Positions 24,301 to 35,180 of a stretch of 64,000 nucleotides of DNA are shown piece after piece. A program made the position numbers and the translations under genes. The stretch is taken from positions 1,519,973-1,583,972 of the forward strand of contig WBVU01000003.1 in the NCBI GenBank assembly GCA_009192285.1, in the 5' to 3' direction. Source of the DNA: Morchella semilibera. Taxonomy: Eukaryota > Ascomycota > Pezizomycetes > Pezizales > Morchellaceae. Within the stretch, counting starts at the first letter, position 1, and the number at the start of each line of letters is the position of its first letter. Below the pieces are notes generated by a model. That model made no database searches. It was not told where the DNA came from and saw only the letters and a list, made by a program, of their open reading frames with translations.

Positions 24301-25218
24301 GAACATCCCTGTGGAAGAAGAAATTGAAGAGGAATACGAGGATGAAGAGGCTTTGGCGGAAGAAATGGCGAAGCGGAACGAGAAAGAAAATGCGGCTGAG
24401 CTCGAAGAGGGTCTGGCCAAAGATCCGGCCCTACCACCTCCAGTTCCAGACAAGATCCCACTTGATGCATCAGAGGCGCCCGTGGAAGATATCACTATTC
24501 TTCCAGAGCGTGTTCAGAAGGTAGTTAACCGTCTGGCCGCCCACAACTCGGACCAATGTACTGTTTGTTATCGTGAGAATAAACTCCGAACTAAAGAAGA
24601 AGAACAACGAAACGCAAACCCCCTTGCTGATATTGATAATTCCATGGCCGTCCCCGCTCCTCTTCTTGAGCTCGCTTCAAGGAAAAGAGTGTCTCTTAAA
24701 GTCGATGACAGATACGATGAGGAACCAACTCCAAGACCTTCACAAGCTCCACGAAGACAGCTTTCAAAGGTTGTCAGACAGCTGCAAGATGAGTTCTCTC
24801 ATCTCAAACTGTAAGACCCTTTCCACAACCTCATCTATTTTCTCAGCACTGACATACCTCACCCCGTAGGAACTACCAAGAAAAGGCGGATGAATTTATG
24901 AACCTCGACCCTACCATCAGCAAAAAGCGCAGGAAGACGCTTACTAGCGAGATGAACGAGCTTGTTGCCGACATGGACTACAAGTGTGATCAGATCTATG
25001 CCCTTTACGATGTCAATGAAGAGTTTGCCAGAGGATCTGATTACGATGAGGAATCCGACCTTAGGGTTCACAATGAGGAAGAGCGTGGATCCGATAGGGG
25101 TAGGGCCGAAACTGACGAGGATGAATACGACCTGACGGGATTCACAATCCCCGAAATGTCTGTAATCCAAGATTCCAGTGAGGCCAGTGATGACGAAGAT
25201 GAGGCGGCTCGCCGATAA
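21382..25218 (+). CDS. Spindle pole body protein, Ppc89/Cep57-like
   Basis: Exons are 21382-22930, 22991-23802, 23864-24810 and 24870-25218, giving 1,218 residues. The N-terminal ~430 residues are disordered, with poly-Asn and Ser tracts. A coiled coil begins near residue 435 (ERAILMAMRLLQEKVAKLEG) and continues through exon 2, with LESAVNSLHTQLDRSTRDLE and a long charged helix rich in R/E/K/A. This matches the Ppc89-type centrosome-localisation segment. The C-terminal end, built across intron 3, carries the Cep57-type microtubule-binding signature: VVRQLQDEFSHLKLNYQEKA, FMNLDPTISKKRRKTLTSEM, then DMDYKCDQIYALYDVNEEF. In S. pombe Ppc89 anchors septation and spindle components at the spindle pole body; a structural role at the pole is inferred by homology. 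A CxxC pair (DQCTVCYRENK) lies at about residues 1,026-1,036. The acidic EEEIEEEYEDEEALAEEM stretch is in exon 3. A kinetochore gene follows on the same strand. Confidence 0.85.
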
Positions 25219-26370
25219 GAAAGCGAAATGAAGTAAAGGCTCTATTTTCTGCGTATGCGCATATTCAATATTACTAGGAGTTGTATTATTATTGTTTTGA
25301 GGCACTCGGTTTTGGGTTTCTGGAGTTGTTTATGAGCCTTGTCCAATTCTCTTTTTCAATTCTCTCTTTGTATTTTTTTTAAGCCCTTTAAACATGTTAG
25401 TGTTTCTGTTGTCTGACATACATGTTGCATATACTCCCTTGCCTGAGTGCTTGGGTAGTTCCAACAGTCACTGGTGTATTTTACCCCCTTTTCTTCTTTA
25501 TGTCAACTAATGAGAAACTGTCATGAAGTTAGTTGGTGGGTCCTGTCATTATTATGTATTTCCTTCTATTCCTTAATCATTTTGAGAGTGTAGATTACCG
25601 GCCATGCTCCTTTTGCTTTTCTTTTTCTTTTTTCTTTTTCATTATTTATTTATTTATTTATTTTTGTAAATAGCGGTTTTGAACGAGGTGCAAAAAAGCA
25701 GTACAAACTGCCTGTAAGGTTTTTTTTTTCTTCTTCTCGTAGGGCACCGCCCAGTGGCCAAGCATGACAATAGGTGTCCATTCAAACCGTGGCTACAGTC
25801 GTTCACGGGATATTGACGGGTACTGGGTGTTGACGGATTGCAGGCAAAACCTGGCTTCTTTTGGCTTGTTCCGTCAACACCCAGTGTCCGTCAACACCCA
25901 GTGAACGACAGTACATAAGTTCCCTTTAACACCCTTCTATGTTTTAAGCCTCATCACTAGCCCTACCGTATTATCTGAATAAATTCGTTGCGAGACACCA
26001 GGGGTATAGGCCAACTAGAGCCCACCTTTAGGTGTCAATCTGCAAGTTTTGGCGTAAATAATCCTTGCTGCAGCGGCGGTACTTTGTTTTGCGTTCGGTA
26101 TCCCACCCGAGTGATTTTGTATGATGTCTAGGGGGGCACAGATTGGCTGAAACATGCCGCTCCTCGCAATAGAGGAATTTAGTGCCCCTTGCATTGAATT
26201 GGTCACTTTCTGGTTGAGTGCTGAGTCAGCACACATATTCTCTCACTCGGCGTGGGTGTTGCAGTAACGCGTTCGGTGCCAAACTTCGCATCCCACTTAC
26301 ATTGTCATGGGCTAAAGATAACACGCGTTTTGAAATTCCTCGTCTTTACCGCCAATTAAGAGATCACAAG
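25219..26370. other. Intergenic region with a small TIR element
   Basis: This lies between the spindle pole gene and the CENP-U-like gene. It is T-rich from 25260 to 25740 (probable 3' UTR), with an ATTT microsatellite near 25644-25664. The inverted-repeat element at 25796-25911 is annotated separately. The rest, 25915-26370, has no supported coding frame and should contain the promoter of the kinetochore gene. Confidence 0.5.
25796..25911. mobile_element. 116-bp MITE-like element flanked by TA
   Basis: Two ~42-bp inverted arms begin CAGTCGTTCAC (25796) and, on the other strand, CTGTCGTTCAC (from 25911). Allowing a one-base gap they are roughly 85% identical. Each arm contains two copies of a sub-unit like CTGGGTGTTGACGGA, so the arms are themselves tandemly built. 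A TA dinucleotide lies directly outside both ends (25794-25795 and 25912-25913), as expected for a Tc1/mariner-pogo type target duplication. There is no coding capacity, so it would be non-autonomous. Confidence 0.65.
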
Positions 26371-28622
26371 ATGGAGCCAGGATGGAGTATGTTTCGAGCT
26401 CTATTCCCTACTGCAATTCTCCTGCTAATATAAATCCTAGGGGATAGAAGAAACCTGGAGCGACTAATGAGACAAAGAGGAGCTGGGTAAGTTTTTTTTT
26501 TTTTTTTTTTTTTTTTTGGTTCCGTCAGCACCTTTGGTTTGCTTCCTAAGAAGCCGCGGCGATATAACTAATGACTCATGAATAGCCGCCCAGTTCTATC
26601 GGACGGCTTCGTAATACAACCTGTCGGAGGTGCCCCAGCGGGAGAGGCAGCGCCCGCTTCCGCACCCCCGAAAGCCATCTCACCGTCAACCAAACAAGTC
26701 CCACCGCGAAGGACAAGTCCTCGGACAAAAATAGCAATACCGGAGGTAAACAAAGTCACTCACGAAGCGTTGCGCCCTTCACCACTCCACGAAGAAGCTC
26801 CTATAGCCCCCGATAAGCCAGATGTAACACGGGGTACACCACCCCGTGGTGCAATGTCGGTATCATCTGATGCGCCGGCACCACCAGTTATTACCACTAC
26901 GCGGACATCAGCTGTGGCTGCCGCCACACCAATTCTACGCGGGAAGAGAACCCGACAACCGAGTCCTGATAAATTCCTTACAGCCCCCGAGGCCGACGGG
27001 ATTTCTGAGCGGCGCCTCAATACAGCTGCGGACCGGCGACAGGAGAAGCTTACCATGAGGCAGAGGGGCGCAGGGTGAGTTTTCTCATAGTTTATAAACT
27101 AGAAAATGATTGTACTGACTGAAAATAGAACGCGTAAGATCGCAGACATTGGGTTCACAATCCAGCCGCTACAGCCAGCCGCAAAAGTGCCAATTCTTAG
27201 TGAGAAAGAAAGCAACGAGGCTGAAGAACAGCAACTGGTTGAAGAGATAGAGACACAGGTGCAGAAACAAGTGTTGATGGAAAATGATGGGCTAGGAGGT
27301 GCATCAAACGAAGGGGGAGATGCTGGCACGGAAGAAGAAGGGGGAAGTGGGCGGGATGGGGCAACAGAAGGACCCAATAAAGAGGGCGAGCAGCAGGTAA
27401 TGCAAGATCAAGTAATTGAAATGGAAATTGAAGAGCCGACACAAGCAGCGGGGGAATCAATTATCCAGCAGATAGTACCACGGGATAGTGATAAGTCTCA
27501 AAACGACGCTCTGGCAGCCCCCATAATTAGCTCGGAGAACCAGAATAAGAGGAGGAAGGTCATGCCCGAAGATGAGGGTGAATCCGAGCTGACCGAAGGG
27601 CTTCAGCCGGTTCGAAATCTGGCACATAATCTAGCCGAAGGGAGAGAGAGAGAAATGCCCCTAGAAGTAGGGCCAAAACGAAAACGACAGCTTGTCGGCA
27701 AAAAGCCAGCATCTCCTCGAGTACCTATTGATGAAGAGGACGGCGAGGAGGACTATCAGGCAAACGGGCAAGGATCTGAACAGGAGCTCGAAATCACAGA
27801 AGACATATCCGACGCCGAGGAAGAAGCCGAATCAGATACAGAGTCCCGACCCAAATCTCGCAAGAGCCCCTCTGCCCAGCCACTGAAACAGCCTAAACAG
27901 AAGCAATCAAAGCCTCGCCCGCCCCGGGAGGATGGCAAAACACAAACCTACCCTGTTATTGTTCACCGCCTGTCCAAGTCGGCCTCGTACAAGTTACCCC
28001 CCGGTTCCAACCGTAGTGGTGTAAACCCTGTTGATGTGATCAACCAGGTTGTTGGGGAAATTCTGGATAAACATTGGGAAAAGACTGCCAAAAGTAGCCA
28101 CGAGAAAAAGGCTGTCGCTGCGTTTAAAGAGGAGTTCAGCTGCAGGCTTCTCGAAGTCACTGATGAGCTCGAAAGATCCATTAGCCTAACCGCGAGGGCA
28201 AGACAGGCACAGAAGAGAAGGGCGCAGCTGGTAGCCGAATTGCTAGAAGTAAAGAGGAAGAGGAGTAAGGTTGCGGTGAAGATGGATGATGTAAGAAAGG
28301 AACATGAGATGGCTGTTAGGAGTTCCGAGGTATGTTATCAAGCTTTTCCCTACAATATACATGCATCTAGCTAACCTTTTGATAGAATCAAAACCATATC
28401 TCCCAAACCTTCGCTGACGTAACTCACACCATTGAGCGAGGGAAAGCGCGAGGATTGGACGAAGTGGAAGAAGGGATGGAGGGCCTAGAGGCCATGATTA
28501 GAACTGTTGCCGCCGCAGTGACAGGCGGTGGAAGGGACGGGACAGGTACATTAGCAACAGTGATGGATTTTAATAGGTTCTTGGAGAGAGCCGAGGCCGT
28601 GCTGAGAGAGAGGAAATATTAG
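26371..28622 (+). CDS. Inner kinetochore protein, CENP-U/Ame1-like (possibly CENP-Q)
   Basis: Exons are 26371-26386 (16 nt), 26441-26486, 26586-27074, 27129-28329 and 28386-28622, giving 662 residues. The conserved C-terminal half has the fungal AME1/CENP-U pattern: TYPVIVHRLSKSASYKLP, RSGVNPVDVINQVVGEIL, then KKAVAAFKEEFSCRLLEVTD and a long helix with KRRAQLVAELLEVKRKRS and KMDDVRKEHEMAV. It ends in a coiled coil and FLERAEAVLRERKY. CENP-U/Ame1 with CENP-Q/Okp1 forms the COMA core linking CENP-A chromatin to the Mis12 complex. The N-terminal region, which in yeast Ame1 binds Mis12, has a motif MRQRGAG present twice (residues ~15-21 and ~178-184). Each copy is interrupted by a phase-2 intron at the same place and followed by GFxIQP. 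Between the copies is a Pro/Ala/Ser-rich linker; an acidic Glu-rich region follows the second copy. I prefer CENP-U over CENP-Q because of the VHRL..RSGVNPVDV block. Confidence 0.78.
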
Positions 28623-29183
28623 TCGTTCAAAGGTGTAAATTTATTTTCTTAGGAGTTGGGCTGGAAGGTGTTTTGGCGTACGTGATTATTTTTCTGTATT
28701 TTTATCAGCCGAAATGATTATGTGGTTATAGTAAGTTGGAAATGTTTGGTTACGGGCAAGAGGGGAGTTATATATATATGTGTATATATGTGTATAATAT
28801 TATACAACCTCCCACTGCTGAAAGATTAGTAGAGCTCTATGTTTTCGGGTGGCAGAGGCTCGTGCATGCATCCTGGCACCGGCTACCTCTACATGTGCTT
28901 GAACAGTGCCAGTCACGGGAATAGTCTAGTAGCGGAGTTTATAAACACACACACACCTACACACACATCCCCTCCACATTAGGCTGTCTGTAGGGGTTAG
29001 GGGGGCGGACGAGACTACCCTAACTCACCCGGTACCCATAACGTGGTCGAGACATAAAGATCAAGTCAAACAGTGTACTTTGCTGGTTATCCATTCAACG
29101 CTGCAAAGACGGGCCATAACTTCATTTCCCAACTCTAACCAGGAGCATACACTTATATGAACACTACATATCTCATTCAAACA
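28623..29183. other. Convergent intergenic region
   Basis: This is the 3' flank of the kinetochore gene (+) and the FAD oxidase (-). It contains an alternating TATATATG/TGTATA stretch at about 28770-28803 and a CA-rich run at 28940-28970. No gene is seen. Confidence 0.5.
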
Positions 29184-31162
29184 TTACCTACAAAAAAAAA
29201 CATTAAACCCTACAAATCCCTCCCGATCCCACCTCTCCGCGCCCACACACGGATAGCACATAAACACATCCTCCGGATCCCACCTTCCCTTCACCTCCAT
29301 AAGCCTCTCATAGCTTTCGCCCCAAAAGGTTCTCTGCCAGTCCTTCTCACCTGGATCCGCCTCATTCAAATACGCACCCATTTCAGGCTCCAGCCCCCTC
29401 ACCATCCCCATCTCCAATACCGTCATGTTTCTCGCAATCGCCTCCTGGGCAAACACTGGCGTATCGTCGTACCACCCCCGGTGGAAGGTCAGGTGCATGA
29501 GTGCCCTCCGCCACGCCGGATTTAGTGCGCTGTCAATGTGGGTGTTGCGCGCAACCTGGCCGCCGGCGACCTGGTGGCCAGTGAAAGCGGAGGCCTGGTT
29601 AGGCGCGAGAGTGCGCAGTACATCGACGAGTTGTGAAGGCCCAGTTTCGGAGGAGAAGAAGGAGCGGGAGATGAGACGAGAGCCGAGGACGGCGTGGTAG
29701 CCGGCGAGTTCGGTGCCAGTGAGACGGGTGTACATGAACTCTGCGGCGCTAGGGAGGAGGTGTGTCTCGAAGACGGTTTGAGAGGTGTTTGACCTGTGAG
29801 CGGACACGAGGGGCGCGTAGACAGCGGAGGCGGCCGATGTGTTGGTCTGGTTGAGGAAGAAGTTTGTCAGCTTGAAGTTGGGCTGCGGAGGATCATTGAA
29901 CATGAAATGGTAGCCGGAGCCGCCAGCGTCGCTGATGGCTGGCACATAACTATAGAAGTCGGTGAGGAAATTGTAGTATTCGTTGGCGGGCGCAGTGAAG
30001 TTGTAGAGCGTGATGACCATGGGAACGTCCGGGAAGGTACGGAGGGTGACACTGGTGACGATGCCGAATGTGCCGCCGCCGCCGCCGCGGAGGGCCCAAT
30101 ACAGATCGGTGTTCTGGTATTCGTTCGCAATGACATGAGAGCCCTGTTTAAATGCTCGGGTCAGTAACCAGTAAAAAGCAAAAAGCTACTAAATGATCAT
30201 TGCCACATGGCACCGAAGGGGGGGAAACTGGTAAAAATATCATTGGCATTGGTTTAGTAGCGCAACTCACATCCGCGACAACAACCCGAAACTCCAACGC
30301 ATTATCACTCCCCATTCCCTTCCACGGCCCAAACGCCGAGTGCCCGCCACCCTGCACATACCCTCCTGCGGCTCCCACTGTACTCGCGAAGCCCGCCACA
30401 AACGTGCGATTGCCCTCCATGGCGGCCTTATACAGCTCGCGCAGCTGCACTCCCGCGCCAATTGTGACTGCCGACTCGCCCTTCTTATCCGCCTCGCACC
30501 CAGCAGGGCGGAAATCATCAGTGAGCTGAATACTCTTCATGGCGTGCGTCCAAATCTGCAGTGACCCCCGCGCGGCGGACCGCCCGAGAAAGTCGTGTCC
30601 CGTGTTCTTGATAGACAAGCGCAGATTGTGCGTGCGCGCGAAGTTGACACCCGTCTGGATGTCCTCTTGGGTGGTGGCGGCAATGCCATAGACGGGGACA
30701 CGGCCCTGTAGACATGTGCTGTTGCGCGGGCTGGTGATGTAGCAGGTTTCGTTGCGGGTGACCTCCCAGTTGACACCGACCATGCCGCCTATATATATAA
30801 TATAAATATCCTCAATTATTACATATCACTCTTTTATTATATATATGGCCTGTAGAACTGCGAGGGAATAGCATACCGGGTCTATCGCCGCGCCAGCTCG
30901 AGGAAGCCCAGTTAGCCGTTGCATCGGCGCAAGCGGCGGCATCATAGGTGGGGTCATGGCAGACGTGACCCACGGGATGAACGGTGAGGAGCTTGCCACC
31001 GAGAGTGTGGTTTAGGGCACTCCAGTCTGTGGGGGCGGGCCAACATGGGTCGGAGGGGAGACAGCGGCATTGCGGGCTTGAGGTACTGGCGAATGCGGCC
31101 TGTAGGAGGAGCGTGGAGCCTATGAAAGTTTTGAGGATGGGACGCATCGTGAAGGGTTTCAT
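29184..31162 (-). CDS. Secreted FAD-linked oxidoreductase (PCMH/berberine-bridge-like)
   Basis: Exons are 31162-30877, 30788-30271 and 30143-29184, giving 587 residues. The N-terminus is a signal peptide (MRPILKTFIGSTLLLQAAFA) followed by CRCLPSDPCWP, usual in fungal extracellular flavin oxidases. The FAD-binding PCMH domain (about residues 120-310) shows LSIKNTGHDFLGRS, whose His is the usual covalent flavin attachment residue, then VTIGAGVQLRELY and AGGYVQGGGHSAFGPWKGMG. The second flavin-linking Cys of bicovalent enzymes is not at the QGGGHS position, so single attachment is expected. After intron 2 come YWALRGGGGGTFGIVTSVTL and the substrate domain. The C-terminus is berberine-bridge-like (WQRTFWGESYERLMEVKGRW, DPEDVFMCYPCVGAERW). 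Many NxS/T sites fit secretion. The substrate cannot be told; no biosynthetic cluster surrounds it. The intron frames were checked by length. Confidence 0.88.
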
Positions 31163-32882
31163 GACGGACCAAATAATAGTACTAACACTAGACCTGGTCT
31201 CGTTACTGACTGTCTATGTGCTGATACATGTATTTATACTCATAAGTACTTACTAGTTACTCTACTGCTATACGGTCCCCCCCACGCCATGGAGGCCATA
31301 GTTCAGCTGAGAATATCCTCCTCCACTGGGCTATCAGGCTCGACCAATTGAGCATCAAATCCGAAACCCATCGTGGCCCAGTTCAGTAGACTCAGAGAGA
31401 GATCCTGCGGCTGAGAAAGGGAAATAGTACCGATCTTCGAGTGCAACCCGAGGGCCTTGCATTGATCCGAGACAATTAACAACAGCAAAGAGTTGCGGTA
31501 TGTAGCCACTCTACCTTGATACATAACTCTGCATGGGTCATGAAGATCATGGCGATGAGATTGTGAGGGGGTGACGTAGGATGTTTAGGACTAATACGAG
31601 AGAGGACATTGAGGCATTGCACTACCTAGTTGGCCGTGATGGGGGGGGGATGGGTATGGAATAATATAGAGAACTTTGAAGGTGTCTGTCTATAGAATAG
31701 AGTGTGTAGAATAGAGTGTGTAGTTTGTCTGTGTCGAGAGGTAAGTAGAGAAGTACAATACGTATGTGCCATCCAGATGCAAAACGTATCTTTTACTTTA
31801 TTGCACCTCCAACCCAACAACCCCCCCCAATACGGAATACGGACTACACCACCATTAACCTTAACGCGACCTCGGTTCTTCATCCCACCACCACCACCAC
31901 CACCACCACCGTATCAAACCGAGACCTTCTCCTTCCTACACCATTGCCGGTACGACGACCCCGACCACCCCGACACGTTGCACAAGCCCACAGGTTCGGT
32001 CGCAACCACTAAAAGCAATTCTCTGTCCCTGACGAAAATTTTCCCACTAACTAATCCGGACCCCTGGGTAAACTAGATTTGCGGTGCAGATGTTTCCAGG
32101 ACAGGACCGGGTAGGGGTCAGCCTTGTAAGTGCGGAGATCTATGGGCAGAAAGGATACCACAAAAACTTGGCCAGGGATTATCCGATAGGCTTAACGGCA
32201 TGTAGAGTAATACGATTTCTACTATGACCGCGCCTCGTCTTAATACAATACGAGTCCAGAGTAACGATAAGTGCTTACGTTTTTACCGCGAAACGAAGCG
32301 GGCGGTGAAAAGTAAAGCTGGGGTAGGTACATGTATGTAGGCACATATTTTGATCACAGACTGTCACTCGAGAAGCGGAAAGCGTGGCGGAGCAGAATAG
32401 GAGCGCTATTCAGAGGCAGAGGCAGAACTATATGTATCAAGTGATGAGAGAGATAACTAGTATACCGGGGGACAAAGGGCTACACTCATACGTAAGTATC
32501 TTTTATACGTAAACAGGAAATATATAGGTTAACCAATCCGTGACAATTATAATGCCATTCCGCTCTTGCCCTTGCTGTATAACACCTCCATGAAATAATC
32601 TTAAATTTACCTCCAGAGGTCAACAAGAGGTGATTATCAAACGCGCCAAACTACTAATTCCATGGACTGAGTGAAGCCAATATTCGCCGCAACCGACTTA
32701 AACAGGGCCTAATTTGTATATCTAGTTCATTATCAATGCTTCTTCCCGCTCCTCGCCGCACCAAAGACTATGTAAGACATAAAGTGCTAAACTAAAATCA
32801 AAACACCGCCATATACAAACCTTTAGATACTGGGGATCCCGACAAAAAAAAAACAGAATATACAGTGTTGACTACAAGGACA
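31163..32882. other. Intergenic region, 1.7 kb
   Basis: This lies upstream of the FAD oxidase and downstream of DAHP synthase. A CCA microsatellite occurs at about 31887-31912, and TACATGTA sites near 31225 and 32328 are embedded in AAGTACTTAC-like sequence. A 73-codon minus frame at 31303-31524 has no recognisable features and is not called. The rest looks non-coding. Confidence 0.5.
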
Positions 32883-34917
32883 TCAAGAGCGTTCTCTGTA
32901 CCACCCGGCGATCAAGAAGGCGGCCTCGAGGGCCTGCTTGTTGTTAAGGCGGGGGTCGCAATATGTGGTGTAGTTCAAAGAGAGGTCTTCGTCAGTGAGA
33001 CCCTCAGAGCCACCAACGCACTCGGTTACGGCGTCCTAAATGTTGGGGAAGATTTTGTAAGTAGTGTCACTTTAGATCAAGAGGGTAGGTTTGGATCTTA
33101 CTCCAGTTAGTTCAAGGTGTACACCACCGAGATGAGTGCCGTGCTCCTTATGGATGGCATGGGCTGCTGAAAGTTCAGCCATTATGGAGGAGAACTGGCG
33201 GGTCTTTACTCCGACGGCCGAGGAGCGGGTATTTCTGGCGGGGTGTTAGTATGAAGGCAGACATAGACAGTATATGGAAAAACTCAAGGGATTAAATACC
33301 CATGCATGGGATCACATTGCCTAGGAGAGTTAGCAAACTATTGTTCAATTCGGGCTTAAGGGGTACTAACCAAATAACGACATGTCCTGAGCCTTGGATA
33401 CCCTTAATATGCCCTGGTAACAGGTCGTGAATCCTATCCTTTCCATATCTCGTGATCAAAGTCACCTTTCCAATCTCTTTATCCGGGTTAACAGTATCCA
33501 GCAGCGCCACTAGTTCATCATTCTCCATCGTAGGCCCGACCTTGATACCGATCGGATTCTGGATACCACGGAAATACTCCACATGGGAACCATCCAACTG
33601 CCTGGTGCGATCGCCAATCCAAATAAAGTGAGCAGATGTGTTGAACCATTTATGCTTTCCATCCTCGGGGTCCTTGAGGGAGCGGGTTAGGCTCTGCTCA
33701 TACTCAAGGTGGAGGCCTTCGTGTGAGGTATACAAGTCGACGGTTCCAAGACTGTGGGCGCGGTCCGCGCCAATTGTGGTCATGAAACGAATGGTCTCTG
33801 TGATCGAATCTACGATTTTCTGGTACAGCTCCTTGGTCTCGTCGTTTTGGACATGACTGAGGGTCCATTCGAAGGGACGATGGAGGTCGGCGAAGCCGGA
33901 AGCTAGTTGGGCTCGGACATAGTTCAGAGTGGCCGCAGAGTGGAAATAGGCGCTATCTCAATAGTAAGTGGGGATAGTTTTGAGAGTTTATCGTGAGTTA
34001 GTAGCTTACGTTACTAGACGCTCTGGATCAGGAACCCTGTCTACTGGATCAAACCCATTGATATTATCACCGCGGAAAGAGGGTATCTCTTTCCCATCAA
34101 CCACCTCCGTCAAGCTAGATCTTGGTCTTTCCAAGTTATTAGATGCTGTCGGGTGTTAAGAGTCATATGGCAGTAACCTACTTGGCGAATTGGCCAGCCA
34201 TTCTGGCAATGCGTACTACAGGTATATTACCACCTAAGAGAATGAGAATTTGAGCACAAGTTGGCAATGAAGTAGACATACCCCAGATTAACACCAGACT
34301 CATCTGGAGAAGAAGTTTAATCTTAGAATCAATTGGCCCCTAAGTTGTGTTAGGTGACTGCAATATATATAGAGCGAATCGGGAGGAGACACATCCGAGC
34401 AATAATCAAATAATTCGGCGCAATCACCTGTGAATGGATTTAGCAGCCGGCAGCTCAATTAAAATGTATTAAGAAATTACCTCCTTGCAAAAGGAATGCC
34501 TTGCCCAGCGCCACCTCTTTTAGCGAATTGCGAAGCTTCACGATCTGGGTTTTTTCCCGGTCAGCTTGGGGTAGTGCAGCCGCTACCAATCATTGATTTA
34601 CCTCTGATGGCGTCACAAGAGGCGGCAACGACTCCAGCTTCTGAAGGGCCTTCTCGACAGCCTTTTGGTTATTGTAGATCACATTCTGTTTCATTGGTTT
34701 TGACTGCCAGGCTAGATAAAGCATGGCGCCAGTCAGTACCCAAGGGTTTCTAGCGCAGCATCCTAGGGCAAAGGCTCAACTCACAAGATGGACTCCAAAC
34801 ATCGCTGTCGCTCGCAACTTTGCTATCCATACTGGCCGTATCGACATTAGACGATCTCAGGGCTGCCGCGCTTCTGGCCGCCTGGCTAAGCGGGAGTTCG
34901 ACCGGGGGACTGGTCAT
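32883..34917 (-). CDS. 3-deoxy-7-phosphoheptulonate (DAHP) synthase, class II
   Basis: It condenses phosphoenolpyruvate and erythrose-4-phosphate, the first step of the shikimate pathway. I resolve 11 exons: 34917-34785, 34711-34602, 34544-34481, 34427-34393, 34339-34282, 34233-34182, 34126-34010, 33952-33371, 33320-33300 (21 nt), 33234-33102 and 33035-32883, giving 485 residues. All frames close. Class II signatures in order: [22 protein letters not shown] then DCAELFDYC (metal-binding Cys), [117 protein letters not shown], then WQCDPMHGNT (metal His), GGVHLELTG (Glu), [12 protein letters not shown] and TTYCDPRLN (Asp). All four metal ligands are present. An in-frame ATG at 35037 would add 40 low-complexity residues. 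I prefer 34917 because family members start shortly before WSPSSW. Confidence 0.93.
33300..33320 (-). other. 21-nt microexon of DAHP synthase (metal-binding loop)
   Basis: Between donor GTTAGT (33370-33365) and donor GTATTT (33299-33294), with acceptor CTCCTAG just upstream, sits a 21-nt exon. With one flanking base it encodes QCDPMHG. Leaving it out would delete the conserved CDPMHG loop and its catalytic-site His. Confidence 0.88.
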
Positions 34918-35180
34918 TATGTTATTAGCTTGAATCGATATTGGCGTTTGGTGGGGTGTGTGGAAAAGGAAATGAGGTGGATGTGGTGGGATGTGGGGTA
35001 CGGTTGGTGCATGCAGGTTTCCACTGCTGCTGGGCATCTAGCGGCAACCCCGCTACCAGATATGGAAATTCTTGACTTCATCGGTGAAAATCAAGGGCCT
35101 ACCCACCACATACAATACAACTATAGAGCCTCAGGATTTAAATTCACGCCCAATTCCTACGGAAATTCAAACTAAACGAA

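Noticed and set aside
31303-31524. 73-codon minus-strand frame upstream of the FAD oxidase
   Set aside because: It looks protein-like but has no upstream exon that I can join and no recognisable family.
34918-35037. N-terminal extension of DAHP synthase from ATG 35037
   Set aside because: The 40 extra residues are Pro/His-rich and absent from the family pattern, so 34917 was preferred; kept only as an alternative start.
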